Below are positions 44,582-52,771 of a DNA stretch of 64,000 nt, piece by piece. The notes under the pieces are model-generated. The model searched no databases. It worked only from the letters and a program-made list of their open reading frames with translations, and was not told the DNA's origin. This stretch comes from Mucilaginibacter segetis (lineage in GTDB: Bacteria; Bacteroidota; Bacteroidia; Sphingobacteriales; Sphingobacteriaceae): assembly GCF_016522075.1 (NCBI RefSeq), contig NZ_JAEHFW010000001.1, forward strand, positions 1,054,001 through 1,118,000, written 5' to 3'. The number at the start of each line of letters is the position of its first letter. Within the stretch, counting starts at the first letter, position 1. The translations under genes were made by a program, and so were the position numbers.

Positions 44582-46834
44582 ATGCAAAAAAAATTATTCA
44601 TTATTTCTAACCGATTACCATTAACAGTTGAACAAACTGAAAACGGAACTACTATAAGGCAATCATCCGGCGGACTGATATCTGCCATAACTGCTTATTT
44701 AGGTAGTGGCGGAGCAGATACTTTTAATGAAACTATTTGGGCCGGGGTTACCGATTGCAGCGAAAAAGTTTGGAATAGCGCTAATAATCTGCAGGAAAAA
44801 ATGGACTATACCTATATGCCTGTGTTTATGAACAGTAAAACATATCAGTCATATTATAACGGATTTTCCAATTCATTACTATGGCCTCTTTTCCATTATT
44901 TCCCTTCTTTTGCTGAGTATAATTCTAATTATTTTGACGCATATATAAACGCAAATAAAATATTTGCAGAGTTATTAGCTAAACATATAAAAAAGGACGA
45001 TGTGGTTTGGGTGCATGATTATCACCTGTTGCCGTTAGCCGGAATGCTCCGCAAAAAATTCCCTACTATAACCATTGGCTTCTTTTTACATATACCGTTC
45101 CCATCGTATGAGTTGTTCCGGGTTATTCCGAAGCAGTGGCAACGCGAAATATTATCAGGAATGTTAGGTGCAGATCTTATTGGTTTTCATACTCTCGACT
45201 ACGCTTCTCACTTCCTTTCTTCAGTGGAAAAAGTTTATAAGGTTGAACGCGATGGTCAATATCTTTCATGGGAAAACAGACAGATTAAAGCCGATGCTTT
45301 TCCAATAAGTGTTGATTACCAACAGTTTAATGATGCCTATGATGAAGTAGATAATTCACAGGTGAAAAATGATTATCTGGAGTTAAAAGGTGATAAGCAG
45401 ATGATATTTTCTGTAGACAGGCTTGATTATACTAAAGGGCTGCAAAGCAGGCTCAAGGGTTTCAAGAAGTTTTTAGTACAAAACCCTGAATATATTGGTA
45501 AGGTGGTTTTCGTTCTGGTAATAGTGCCATCCCGCGACTCTATAAAAAAATATGTGGAAAGGAAGCGGATGCTGGATGAGTATATAGGCAGCATGAACAG
45601 TACTATGGGCAACATTAACTGGCAACCCATAATCTACCATTATAACCACCTGTCATTTGAGGAGCTGGTTGCTTTATATACAGTTTGCGATCTTGCACTT
45701 ATAACGCCGCTTCGTGATGGCATGAACCTGGTATCAAAAGAGTTTGTAGCCAGCCGTAAAGATAAAAAGGGTGTGCTTATACTCAGCGAGATGGCTGGCG
45801 CTGCCAGGGAACTCACCGAGGCGCTGCTAATTAACCCTAATGACACTACCGAAATTGCGGATATGATAAAAACCGGATTGGAGATGGGTGTGGAAGAACA
45901 GGAAGAAAGAATGATAGCTATGCAAAAGCGCGTTAGCCGATACGATGTAAACTCATGGGCGGCCGACTTTTTTGGCCAACTGAAACATGTAAAAGGCTTA
46001 CAATTGCAGTTTGAGATAAAATTCCTCGATAGCTTTGCTAAAGCCCTGCTGTTGGAGAATTATTCAAAGGCGAACAAGCGTTTAATATTACTGGATTATG
46101 ATGGTACCTTGGTGCCATTTTCCAAAAAACCATCATTAGCATCTCCCGGAAAGAAAATATTAGAAACATTAAAGGAGCTTTCTGAAAACCCGCTCAATGA
46201 TGTGTATATCGTTAGTGGGCGTGATAGTAACACTCTGGAAACATGGTTAGGACATCTGCCCGTAGGCCTTATTGCTGAACATGGTGCTAAAATAAGACAT
46301 AAAGGTGCTAACTGGGCCTCAGAAATTACCGACGAGATAAAAGACTGGATGCTGAAGATTGAAAAGATAATGGATAATTATGTATCTAAATGTCCGCATA
46401 CTTTTATCGAGAAAAAAGAATTTGCTATGGCCTGGCATTACCGTAATGCCGACTTGGTGCAAGGTAGCATAAGGGCGAAAGAGCTTTATGAAGAACTTGC
46501 TGAGGTAACATCGCAATTGCCGCTTAATGTGCTTAATGGCAATAAGGTGATAGAGGTGCGTAATAAAGGTGTAAATAAGGGGAATGCTGTAGGCAAGGTT
46601 TTAAATACAGAAAGTTATGATTTTGTACTTTGTATCGGCGATGATAAAACAGACGAAGATATGTTTAAAAAGCTTGCAAATGTTAAAGAGGCCTTTACCA
46701 TTAAGGTTGGTAACGAGGCCACCTTTGCAAAATACAATCTGCACTCATCATATCTTGTTCAATCCTTGTTAGAGACTATCTACTTGTATCCGCAGAAAAA
46801 TATTAGTATAGATAGTTTAGAAACCCACGGGTAA
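44582..46834 (+). CDS. otsAB: bifunctional trehalose-6-phosphate synthase / trehalose-6-phosphate phosphatase
   Basis: The 750-residue fusion starts with GT20 trehalose-6-phosphate synthase (about 1-470). It contains IISNRLPL, SGGLISAI, VVWVHDYHLLPL with His145-Asp146, FFLHIPFPS, VDRLDYTKGL and RDGMNLVSKEFVA. A HAD-type phosphatase follows (about 490-740), with the LDYDGTLVPF motif containing Asp505 and Asp507 and the late IGDDKTDEDMF. The two steps make trehalose from UDP-glucose and glucose-6-phosphate in the cytoplasm, for osmotic and desiccation tolerance. The fused form is common in Bacteroidota. A terminator follows, shared with the converging VIT1 gene. Confidence 0.95.
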   Translation: MQKKLFIISNRLPLTVEQTENGTTIRQSSGGLISAITAYLGSGGADTFNETIWAGVTDCSEKVWNSANNLQEKMDYTYMPVFMNSKTYQSYYNGFSNSLLWPLFHYFPSFAEYNSNYFDAYINANKIFAELLAKHIKKDDVVWVHDYHLLPLAGMLRKKFPTITIGFFLHIPFPSYELFRVIPKQWQREILSGMLGADLIGFHTLDYASHFLSSVEKVYKVERDGQYLSWENRQIKADAFPISVDYQQFNDAYDEVDNSQVKNDYLELKGDKQMIFSVDRLDYTKGLQSRLKGFKKFLVQNPEYIGKVVFVLVIVPSRDSIKKYVERKRMLDEYIGSMNSTMGNINWQPIIYHYNHLSFEELVALYTVCDLALITPLRDGMNLVSKEFVASRKDKKGVLILSEMAGAARELTEALLINPNDTTEIADMIKTGLEMGVEEQEERMIAMQKRVSRYDVNSWAADFFGQLKHVKGLQLQFEIKFLDSFAKALLLENYSKANKRLILLDYDGTLVPFSKKPSLASPGKKILETLKELSENPLNDVYIVSGRDSNTLETWLGHLPVGLIAEHGAKIRHKGANWASEITDEIKDWMLKIEKIMDNYVSKCPHTFIEKKEFAMAWHYRNADLVQGSIRAKELYEELAEVTSQLPLNVLNGNKVIEVRNKGVNKGNAVGKVLNTESYDFVLCIGDDKTDEDMFKKLANVKEAFTIKVGNEATFAKYNLHSSYLVQSLLETIYLYPQKNISIDSLETHG

Positions 46835-46852
46835 TAAACAACGTAAAAAAAT

Positions 46853-46885
46853 AAGGTCTGTAATATTAATTATTACGGACCTTTT
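46853..46885. terminator. bidirectional terminator between otsAB and the VIT1 gene
   Basis: A 13-bp stem with one G-T pair (46853-46865 with 46871-46883), a 5-nt loop and T-runs on both strands. Confidence 0.88.
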
Positions 46886-46888
46886 TAA

Positions 46889-47572
46889 TTATGTAATAAT
46901 TTTGGCGACTATAAAGGCTGCCGCTGCTGCTAACGCTCCTATTATAACTACTTTAACTGCACCAGTGAAAGGTTTTTGGCCGGTTACCTTGCTTTTGAAA
47001 TAACCAAATACAAAAAGACATATCAGAGTTAATATACAAGAGTAATAAAGCGCTATTTGTGAGTTTTCAATAAAAAAATATGGCGATAAGGGTATAATAC
47101 CTCCAGCTATATAAGAAACTCCAATAGTAATGGCACTTTGGGTCGCACGGTTAGCTACCGGTTCTTCTAAACCTAATTCAAAGCGCATCATAAAGTCCAC
47201 CCATTTATCTTTATCGCGTGCCATTTCATCAGCTATTTGCTGTTGCAGCGCTTCTGATAGTCCAAAGTCGGCAAATACTTCTTTTACTTCGGCCTTTTCC
47301 TGGTCGGGTACGCGTTCTACCTCATCATATTCTCGTTTTAACTCAGCATTGTAATGGTCCACCTCGGTACGGCCCGCTAAAAAGCCTCCTAAACCCATTG
47401 CAATACTGCCGGCAACAATTTCGGCTATACCGGCGGTTACTACAAGCGTTGAGGAAGTTACTGCCCCACTCAAGCCTGCAGCCAGCGCAAATGGTACGGT
47501 TAACCCGTCAGACATCCCGATAACTATATCACGTATGGTGTCTGAACTTCTTAAGTGTTTTTCCTGGTGCAT
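46889..47572 (-). CDS. VIT1/CCC1 family Fe/Mn transporter
   Basis: The 227-residue protein has the vacuolar iron transporter fold. Helices 1-2 are marked by VIGMSDGLTVPFALAAGLSG and AEIVAGSIAMGLGGFLAGRTE. A cytoplasmic helical metal-binding loop (about 80-135, rich in Glu/Asp) follows, and three more helices lie after about 145 (QSAITIGVSYIAGGIIPL). Family members move Fe2+ or Mn2+ out of the cytoplasm. No iron-linked genes adjoin it apart from the shared terminator with otsAB. The 238-bp space to the Rieske gene holds no recognised element. Confidence 0.9.
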   Translation of the reverse strand: MHQEKHLRSSDTIRDIVIGMSDGLTVPFALAAGLSGAVTSSTLVVTAGIAEIVAGSIAMGLGGFLAGRTEVDHYNAELKREYDEVERVPDQEKAEVKEVFADFGLSEALQQQIADEMARDKDKWVDFMMRFELGLEEPVANRATQSAITIGVSYIAGGIIPLSPYFFIENSQIALYYSCILTLICLFVFGYFKSKVTGQKPFTGAVKVVIIGALAAAAAFIVAKIIT

Positions 47573-47810
47573 ATGTGCTATAAATATACATACATAATAA
47601 ACTATTTGTTGCCTGTTATGGTGTGATATGTTAATACAGAATTAAATTAATTTTAATTAAAGGAATGCTTGATCAGGTAATTGTTAAAAGGTGTTAAATC
47701 AACCAAATTTCATGCTAACTACAGAATCTGACTGTATTATTGACCTATAAAAAAGCTTACTTGTTTTTGACTTGAAGTCGCTCATTTATTTCAATAAAAA
47801 AAAGAATACG

Positions 47811-48236
47811 ATGGACAGAAAAGAGTTTTTAAATGCGGTTGGATTAAGCGCCGCTACAATAACAGCATTAAGCTGTACGGGCTGCTCTAAAACTTCAATG
47901 GGGCCGGGCTCTGCAAATAATCCGCCAAAAGGTGTTGACTTTACACTGGATCTTTCTGAAAAAGCGAACGCCAACCTACTTGTAAACGGCGGCTTTGTGG
48001 TATCAAACAGTATTATAGTTGCACGTACTAATTCCGGTGAATACATTGCCGTGCAGCAATCCTGCACACATGCTAATTATCCGTTAACCTATGAGAGTAA
48101 TAACCAACAGTTTTTTTGCAATAACCATGGTGCAACCTTTACGGAAAAAGGTATACAAACCGGAGGCCCCTATAGCCAACCTCTTAAGGTTTATAACACT
48201 ACTCTTACCAATACTTCACTACGTGTTTATTCTTAA
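47811..48236 (+). CDS. Rieske [2Fe-2S] lipoprotein
   Basis: The 141-residue protein uses the ATG at 47811; a TTG upstream at 47772 is rejected. An Arg-containing N-terminus (MDRKEFLNAVGLSA) leads to Cys at LSCTGC, so it is probably lipidated or Tat-type exported. The Rieske ligands are complete: Cys85 and His87 in SCTHANYP, Cys103 and His106 in FCNNHGATF. It should carry a [2Fe-2S] cluster facing the periplasm. It is the first gene of a five-gene operon; the next start is 13 bp downstream. A ferredoxin-type electron carrier for the flavin or thiol partners below is the natural guess. Confidence 0.88.
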   Translation: MDRKEFLNAVGLSAATITALSCTGCSKTSMGPGSANNPPKGVDFTLDLSEKANANLLVNGGFVVSNSIIVARTNSGEYIAVQQSCTHANYPLTYESNNQQFFCNNHGATFTEKGIQTGGPYSQPLKVYNTTLTNTSLRVYS

Positions 48237-48249
48237 TACCTAAAAAAAT

Positions 48250-48690
48250 ATGAAACAAATATTAACAATTTTAATTTTCACATTAACAATCTCTCATGTG
48301 AGCTGGCTCGGTAATTTTGAAGACGCAAAAAAGGAGGCGGTATCTACTCATAAGCATATACTTATCAATTTTTCAGGATCGGATTGGTGCGGGCCATGTA
48401 TAATGCTAAGGAAGCAAATTTTAGAATCATCAACTTTTGAAAATTATGCTTCAGATAATTTAATACTGGTAAGAGCTGATTTCCCCCGGCAAAAAAAGAA
48501 TAAGTTAAGCAAGGTTCAAGTAAAGTTAAATGAAGCTTTGGCTGATAAATATAATCCGGATGGCAAATTCCCTTTTACCTTATTGGTTGATGAGCATGGT
48601 GCTGTATTAAAAGAATGGGATGGGTATCCGAATGAGTCTCCGGAAAAATTTGTAGAACAAATAAACCAATACGCAGGTGCAGGCAAGTAA
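48250..48690 (+). CDS. thioredoxin-like protein of the DUF4266/DUF3570 operon
   Basis: The 146-residue protein has a short hydrophobic N-terminus (MKQILTILIFTLTISHVSW) that may be an uncleaved or weak export signal. The thioredoxin fold follows, with the classical active site WCGPC at 46-50 in ILINFSGSDWCGPC and the cis-Pro region FPFTLLVDEHG. It would reduce or exchange disulfides in the envelope. It lies 13 bp after the Rieske gene and 13 bp before apbE. The Cys pair in the DUF4266 lipoprotein further down is a plausible target, which is inference. Confidence 0.88.
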   Translation: MKQILTILIFTLTISHVSWLGNFEDAKKEAVSTHKHILINFSGSDWCGPCIMLRKQILESSTFENYASDNLILVRADFPRQKKNKLSKVQVKLNEALADKYNPDGKFPFTLLVDEHGAVLKEWDGYPNESPEKFVEQINQYAGAGK

Positions 48691-48703
48691 CGATTTATTG
48701 CAA

Positions 48704-49630
48704 ATGCCTGGGTTTTTTAAGCGGATAGTAAAATTAATGGGTAACCGTTTTGAAATTACTATTATAAGTAATGATGCAGAACAGGCGAATGAAAAAATTG
48801 ATTTGGCAATAGCTGAAATAAGTCGTATTGAAAAATTGCTTACAACTTTTAATGATGATAGCCAAACTAATGAGATAAATGCCAATGCGGGTATTAGGGC
48901 TGTTAAAGTAGACAAAGAAGTTTTTGACTTGATAGACAGGGCACTGAAAATATCGGCGCTTACGCAAGGTGCTTTTGACATAACCTACGGTTCGATAGAT
49001 AAAAGCTTATGGAACTTTGATGTACACATGAAGTCGCTTCCTGATGTGGAAACTGCCCGTAATTCAGTAAGATTGATAAACTATAAAAATGTGATCCTTG
49101 ATGCGCAGCATACAACGGTTTATCTGAAAGAGAAGGGAATGCGAATTGGTTTTGGTGGCATAGGTAAAGGCTATGCTGCTGATAGAGCTAAGTCATTATT
49201 GCAAAAAATGGATGTACTTAGCGGCGTGGTTAACGCCGCCGGTGATCTTATAACCTGGGGAACTCAACCCAATGGGAAGCCCTGGACAGTTGCCATTGCC
49301 GACCCAGACCAACATCTTAAACCTTTTTCAACACTCAATATAAGTGATATGGCAATTGCCACATCAGGCGATTATGAAAAATATGCGATTATAAACGGTA
49401 AAAAGTATTCACATACCATTGATCCTAAAACCGGGCTACCGGTTAGTGGTATTAAAAGCGTAAGTATAATAAGCCCGAGCGCAGAATTCGCCGATGCTAT
49501 GGCTACTCCCGTATTGGTTATGGGTGTCAGGGTTGGATTGGATCTGATTAATCAGTTACAACAGACTGCGTGTATTATAATTGATAGTAATAACAACGTT
49601 TACACTTCAAAAAATATAAATATCAAATAA
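48704..49630 (+). CDS. apbE: FAD:protein FMN transferase (ApbE family) without a visible signal peptide
   Basis: The 308-residue reading starts at the ATG at 48704; a GTG at 48677 would overlap the thioredoxin gene. ApbE motifs are clear: MGNRFEITII, DISRIEKLL-type helix, FGGIGKGYAADRAKSLL, VVNAAGDLITWG (NAGGD in most), ATSGDYEKYA and YSHTIDPKTGLPV, then the Mg-binding EFADAMATPVLVMG. ApbE moves FMN from FAD to a Thr of target flavoproteins, normally outside the cytoplasm and behind a signal peptide. None is seen with either start, which is odd. The DUF4266 gene starts 7 bp later. Confidence 0.92.
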   Translation: MPGFFKRIVKLMGNRFEITIISNDAEQANEKIDLAIAEISRIEKLLTTFNDDSQTNEINANAGIRAVKVDKEVFDLIDRALKISALTQGAFDITYGSIDKSLWNFDVHMKSLPDVETARNSVRLINYKNVILDAQHTTVYLKEKGMRIGFGGIGKGYAADRAKSLLQKMDVLSGVVNAAGDLITWGTQPNGKPWTVAIADPDQHLKPFSTLNISDMAIATSGDYEKYAIINGKKYSHTIDPKTGLPVSGIKSVSIISPSAEFADAMATPVLVMGVRVGLDLINQLQQTACIIIDSNNNVYTSKNINIK

Positions 49631-49637
49631 TAATATT

Positions 49638-49862
49638 ATGAAGAAGGTTACTCTGTACTTCACCATTCTGAGTTTGTGGCTTTTGTATAGCCTGTCATCA
49701 TGTAAAACGGTAAAATCTTACCAAAAAAACCGAATAAACGATACCGAAATGGAGCTTAACGCCAGGAAGACACAAAAATTCGAACAAAATTTTCAGCTAT
49801 ACAGAGAAGGTGCTTCCGGTGCAAATGGTGGTAAAAGTGGTGGTGGTTGTGGCTGTAATTAA
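49638..49862 (+). CDS. DUF4266-like small lipoprotein with Gly/Cys-rich tail
   Basis: The 74-residue product has a signal sequence and lipobox SLSSC with Cys22. A short helical middle follows (KNRINDTEMELNARKTQKFE), then a flexible tail GASGANGGKSGGGCGCN with Cys71 and Cys73. The middle matches my memory of the DUF4266 family, where tails of this type recur. A CxC end on a lipid-anchored peptide could bind metal, be a thioredoxin substrate, or be chemically modified. The GASGA stretch recalls but does not equal the ApbE flavinylation motif (S/T-G-A-T). It is the fourth gene of the operon, 28 bp before the DUF3570 gene. Confidence 0.78.
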   Translation: MKKVTLYFTILSLWLLYSLSSCKTVKSYQKNRINDTEMELNARKTQKFEQNFQLYREGASGANGGKSGGGCGCN

Positions 49863-49890
49863 TCAATTAAACTATAGTTAACACCAAATC

Positions 49891-51108
49891 ATGAGAAAAA
49901 TATATTTATGTGTGGCAGCCATGTATCTGGGGATGGTGGCATCCTACGGACAAACCAAACCTGTTAAGGACTCGTCTAACTACAAATCAAAGGAACTTAC
50001 TTTTGATGAGGTCAATTTCGTATCGGCTTATTATAATCAAAACGGAAATAATTCTGCGGTTACAGGTGGAATAGGTACAGAAAAGTTAAACGATTTTGCT
50101 AATACATTTGATGTACAACTTTCCAAGTACGGAAAAAACGTACGAAAGAATACCTTTTTATTTGAATTGGGTGTGGACCATTATACATCTGCATCTTCAG
50201 ATAAAATAGATCCGTACAGTATCTCTTCAGCTTCAAGGCAGGACACACGTGTATATCCGTCGTTAAACTGGACCAATAGTGATGATAATTCAGGAAACGC
50301 TTTTGGTTTCACAGCATCCTATTCGCATGAGTTTGATTATCAGTCTTTCGGTGGTGGGTTCAATTTGACCAGGGTTTCAAAAAATAAAAACACCCAGTTT
50401 GATTTTAAATTGCAGGCTTTTTTAGATACCTGGAAAGTTATATTGCCTGTAGAACTCCGCCCGCCTGGCTACGGCTCCGGATCAAACCGCGATGATAATC
50501 GGCCGGTTGATTATAAGCCACGAAATTCTTTTAGTACTTCATTTTCGCTTTCGCAGGTGCTTACAACACGCATGCAGGTTCTTTTGGTTGTCGAGCCATC
50601 TTATCAACATGGGTTATTAGCAACCAAATATCAGCGCGATTATTTTACGGACGGATCAGAACGTGTGGAAAATTTGCCTGATAACCGATATAAATTGCCC
50701 ATAGGATTAAGACTTAACTACTTCTTAGATGACCATTTTATTGTTAGAGCTTTTTACAGGTATTATATGGATAACTGGGGAATAAGGGCTCATACCGCTG
50801 AATTAGAGGTGCCGGTTAAACTTACATCCTTCGTATCTGTTAGTCCGTTTTACAGATACAGTACACAAAATGGTACGAGATATTTTAAACCTTACGGGCA
50901 GCACGATCCAACAGATATTTACTACACCAGTGATTATGATCTGTCGAAATTGCATAGTAATTTTATAGGTGCCAATATTCGCCTGTCTCCTCCGGGGGGT
51001 GTTTTTGGGTTGCCGCAACTAAATTCTTTTGAATTAAGATACGGGCATTATATCCGGTCAACAGGGTTAAATAGTAATATAGTTACTCTGGCGCTTAAAT
51101 TTAAATAG
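49891..51108 (+). CDS. DUF3570 family predicted outer-membrane beta-barrel
   Basis: The 405-residue protein has a signal peptide (to about residue 21, ASYGQ). It continues with many short amphipathic strands, alternating aromatic and polar residues (NAFGFTASYSHEFDYQSFGGGF, FKLQAFLDTW), and ends in LALKFK. This is the pattern of an outer-membrane barrel and agrees with the DUF3570 family. No transport or enzymatic role is known to me. As the last gene of the Rieske/thioredoxin/ApbE/DUF4266 operon it is likely the outer-membrane face of that system. The convergent methyltransferase gene ends 29 bp away with no clear hairpin between. Confidence 0.82.
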   Translation: MRKIYLCVAAMYLGMVASYGQTKPVKDSSNYKSKELTFDEVNFVSAYYNQNGNNSAVTGGIGTEKLNDFANTFDVQLSKYGKNVRKNTFLFELGVDHYTSASSDKIDPYSISSASRQDTRVYPSLNWTNSDDNSGNAFGFTASYSHEFDYQSFGGGFNLTRVSKNKNTQFDFKLQAFLDTWKVILPVELRPPGYGSGSNRDDNRPVDYKPRNSFSTSFSLSQVLTTRMQVLLVVEPSYQHGLLATKYQRDYFTDGSERVENLPDNRYKLPIGLRLNYFLDDHFIVRAFYRYYMDNWGIRAHTAELEVPVKLTSFVSVSPFYRYSTQNGTRYFKPYGQHDPTDIYYTSDYDLSKLHSNFIGANIRLSPPGGVFGLPQLNSFELRYGHYIRSTGLNSNIVTLALKFK

Positions 51109-51137
51109 GGATAGGGTAGGTAGATTAATAAATAATA

Positions 51138-51629
51138 TTATCTAAATCCCCACGCTCTTTCTTCTTCTCTTATGCGAACATAAAGCATAAGGGCGTTTAA
51201 CAGTGTAAATATTATCGCAGTATAATAAAGATCAAACACCATGGGGATTACAATTATCTCACAAATAACTATGAAATAATTAGGATGCTTAAATATCTTA
51301 TAAGGGCCTTTTTTTATAAAATCGGCGTTAGGTACCCTTAATATTTTTGTGTTCCAGTATTTTCCCAGGGAGGCTATGGTCCACAATTTGAAAGAGATAA
51401 GTAAAATAAAAATGAACATTAATATATTATTGAAATTCCCACCGCGAAGCAAGTATTCAACTATTATGGATAGGATAAAAAGAGTGTGTAATAATATCAT
51501 ATACGGATAATGGGATTTTCCGTATTCTACAGCTCCATTGTCTAACGCCCATTTTTCATTCTTTTTGGCTACAACAAGCTCGGCTAACCGCAGAAATATC
51601 ACGAAGCATATAAATAAGATAAAATACAT
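51138..51629 (-). CDS. isoprenylcysteine carboxyl methyltransferase-like membrane protein (BpsB/YpbQ type)
   Basis: The 163-residue protein has about four or five hydrophobic spans. The C-terminal half carries the ICMT signature, YKIFKHPNYFIVICEII, then ALMLYVRIREEERAW, where HPNY and the RxxxEE pair contact S-adenosylmethionine. In Bacillus the BpsB/YpbQ member O-methylates alkylpyrones made by the adjacent type III PKS. Here the same pairing occurs with a 1-bp gap, so methylation of the PKS product is the best inference. It closes the three-gene minus-strand unit. Confidence 0.85.
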   Translation of the reverse strand: MYFILFICFVIFLRLAELVVAKKNEKWALDNGAVEYGKSHYPYMILLHTLFILSIIVEYLLRGGNFNNILMFIFILLISFKLWTIASLGKYWNTKILRVPNADFIKKGPYKIFKHPNYFIVICEIIVIPMVFDLYYTAIIFTLLNALMLYVRIREEERAWGFR

Positions 51630-51630
51630 T

Positions 51631-52689
51631 TTAGTTATTTTTCATATTAAGCAACACCATTTCGCTACTAAAACCCGGCCCCATCGCCAGCATTAACCCG
51701 TAACCATCCTCAAACCCTTCCGTCATAAATTTTTCTAATACATACAATACCGTTACGCTCGACATGTTTCCGTTATCATTCATCACTTCTCGGGTATTTT
51801 TCAGAAAATCTCCCTCTACCTTTAGTGTGTTGGTGTATGCATCTAATACCTTTTTACCACCGGGATGGAATATGAAATTTTTAATATCTTTCAAATCCAG
51901 GTTTTGTTTTTTCAGGAATGAATCAATATCTCCTTTGATGTTATCATTAATGAACGTAGGGATATCTTTAGAAAAGAGCACCTTAAAGCCCGTATCTTTA
52001 AAATCCCAACCCATTACATCTAACGAATCGTAATATAATTTACTGCTCGCGTTAACATATGTAATACCACTTTGCTGTTTATGATTATCACCCATCACAA
52101 TACATGCAGCTATGCCATCTGAAAATAAACTGGACCCAATAAAATTACTTTTACTGTAGTCGCTTTTTATTAGTGTTAATGAACATAATTCAACGGCAAC
52201 AAGCAATACTACAGCATCCGGGTTTGCCAATGCCAGTGTATTTGCTTTTGCCATGCCTGATACACCGCCACCACAACCTAAGCCCCATATTGGGGTACGA
52301 TTAATATGCGGATTAAGTCTCAATTTATTAATGATCTGCGCATCCATACTTGGCGTTGCCAGGCCTGTTGTAGATACAAAAATAATGTCTGTGATATCAG
52401 CTTTGTTAATGCCTGCTTTAACTACGCAATCTTCAACTGCTGCAACCGAATATTCAAGCGCATTGCTTAAATAAGCGTCGTTACGTTCTTCAAAAGTATT
52501 AGGTTCTGCATAATAACTAATTGGCTTACAAAAATTACGGGTAATGATTTCGGTATTGTCAAAAGCATGTATAAGTCTGTCAACCTGCGGAAAGTTTTCA
52601 GCAAATAATGACCGAGCCTGTGCTTTTACGTCTGGTTGTTTTATTTTATAAGGCAGGTCGATTTTTGAGACTGCTGAAATATGCGGCAT
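51631..52689 (-). CDS. type III polyketide synthase (chalcone/stilbene synthase-like)
   Basis: The 352-residue protein has the full Cys-His-Asn triad: Cys139 in IWGLGCGGGVSG, His275 in FIFHPGGKK and Asn308 in NDNGNMSSVTVLY. The N-terminal half has FVSTTGLATPSMD. Bacterial relatives extend fatty-acyl starters with malonyl-CoA to alkylpyrones or alkylresorcinols. It overlaps functionally with the ICMT-like gene 1 bp downstream. A b-type cytochrome gene ends 82 bp upstream on the same strand. Product chain and ring type cannot be predicted here. Confidence 0.93.
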   Translation of the reverse strand: MPHISAVSKIDLPYKIKQPDVKAQARSLFAENFPQVDRLIHAFDNTEIITRNFCKPISYYAEPNTFEERNDAYLSNALEYSVAAVEDCVVKAGINKADITDIIFVSTTGLATPSMDAQIINKLRLNPHINRTPIWGLGCGGGVSGMAKANTLALANPDAVVLLVAVELCSLTLIKSDYSKSNFIGSSLFSDGIAACIVMGDNHKQQSGITYVNASSKLYYDSLDVMGWDFKDTGFKVLFSKDIPTFINDNIKGDIDSFLKKQNLDLKDIKNFIFHPGGKKVLDAYTNTLKVEGDFLKNTREVMNDNGNMSSVTVLYVLEKFMTEGFEDGYGLMLAMGPGFSSEMVLLNMKNN

Positions 52690-52771
52690 TATAATGTATT
52701 TGAGTGATTTATTGTAAAAGGTATAGACGATTAATTTGTTTTAATTGATGAGGTATTTATAGCTAATTGGT

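Noticed and set aside
48607..48981. A 124-codon frame antisense to the thioredoxin/apbE junction
   Set aside because: Both plus-strand genes have diagnostic motifs and tight operon spacing; the antisense frame has none.
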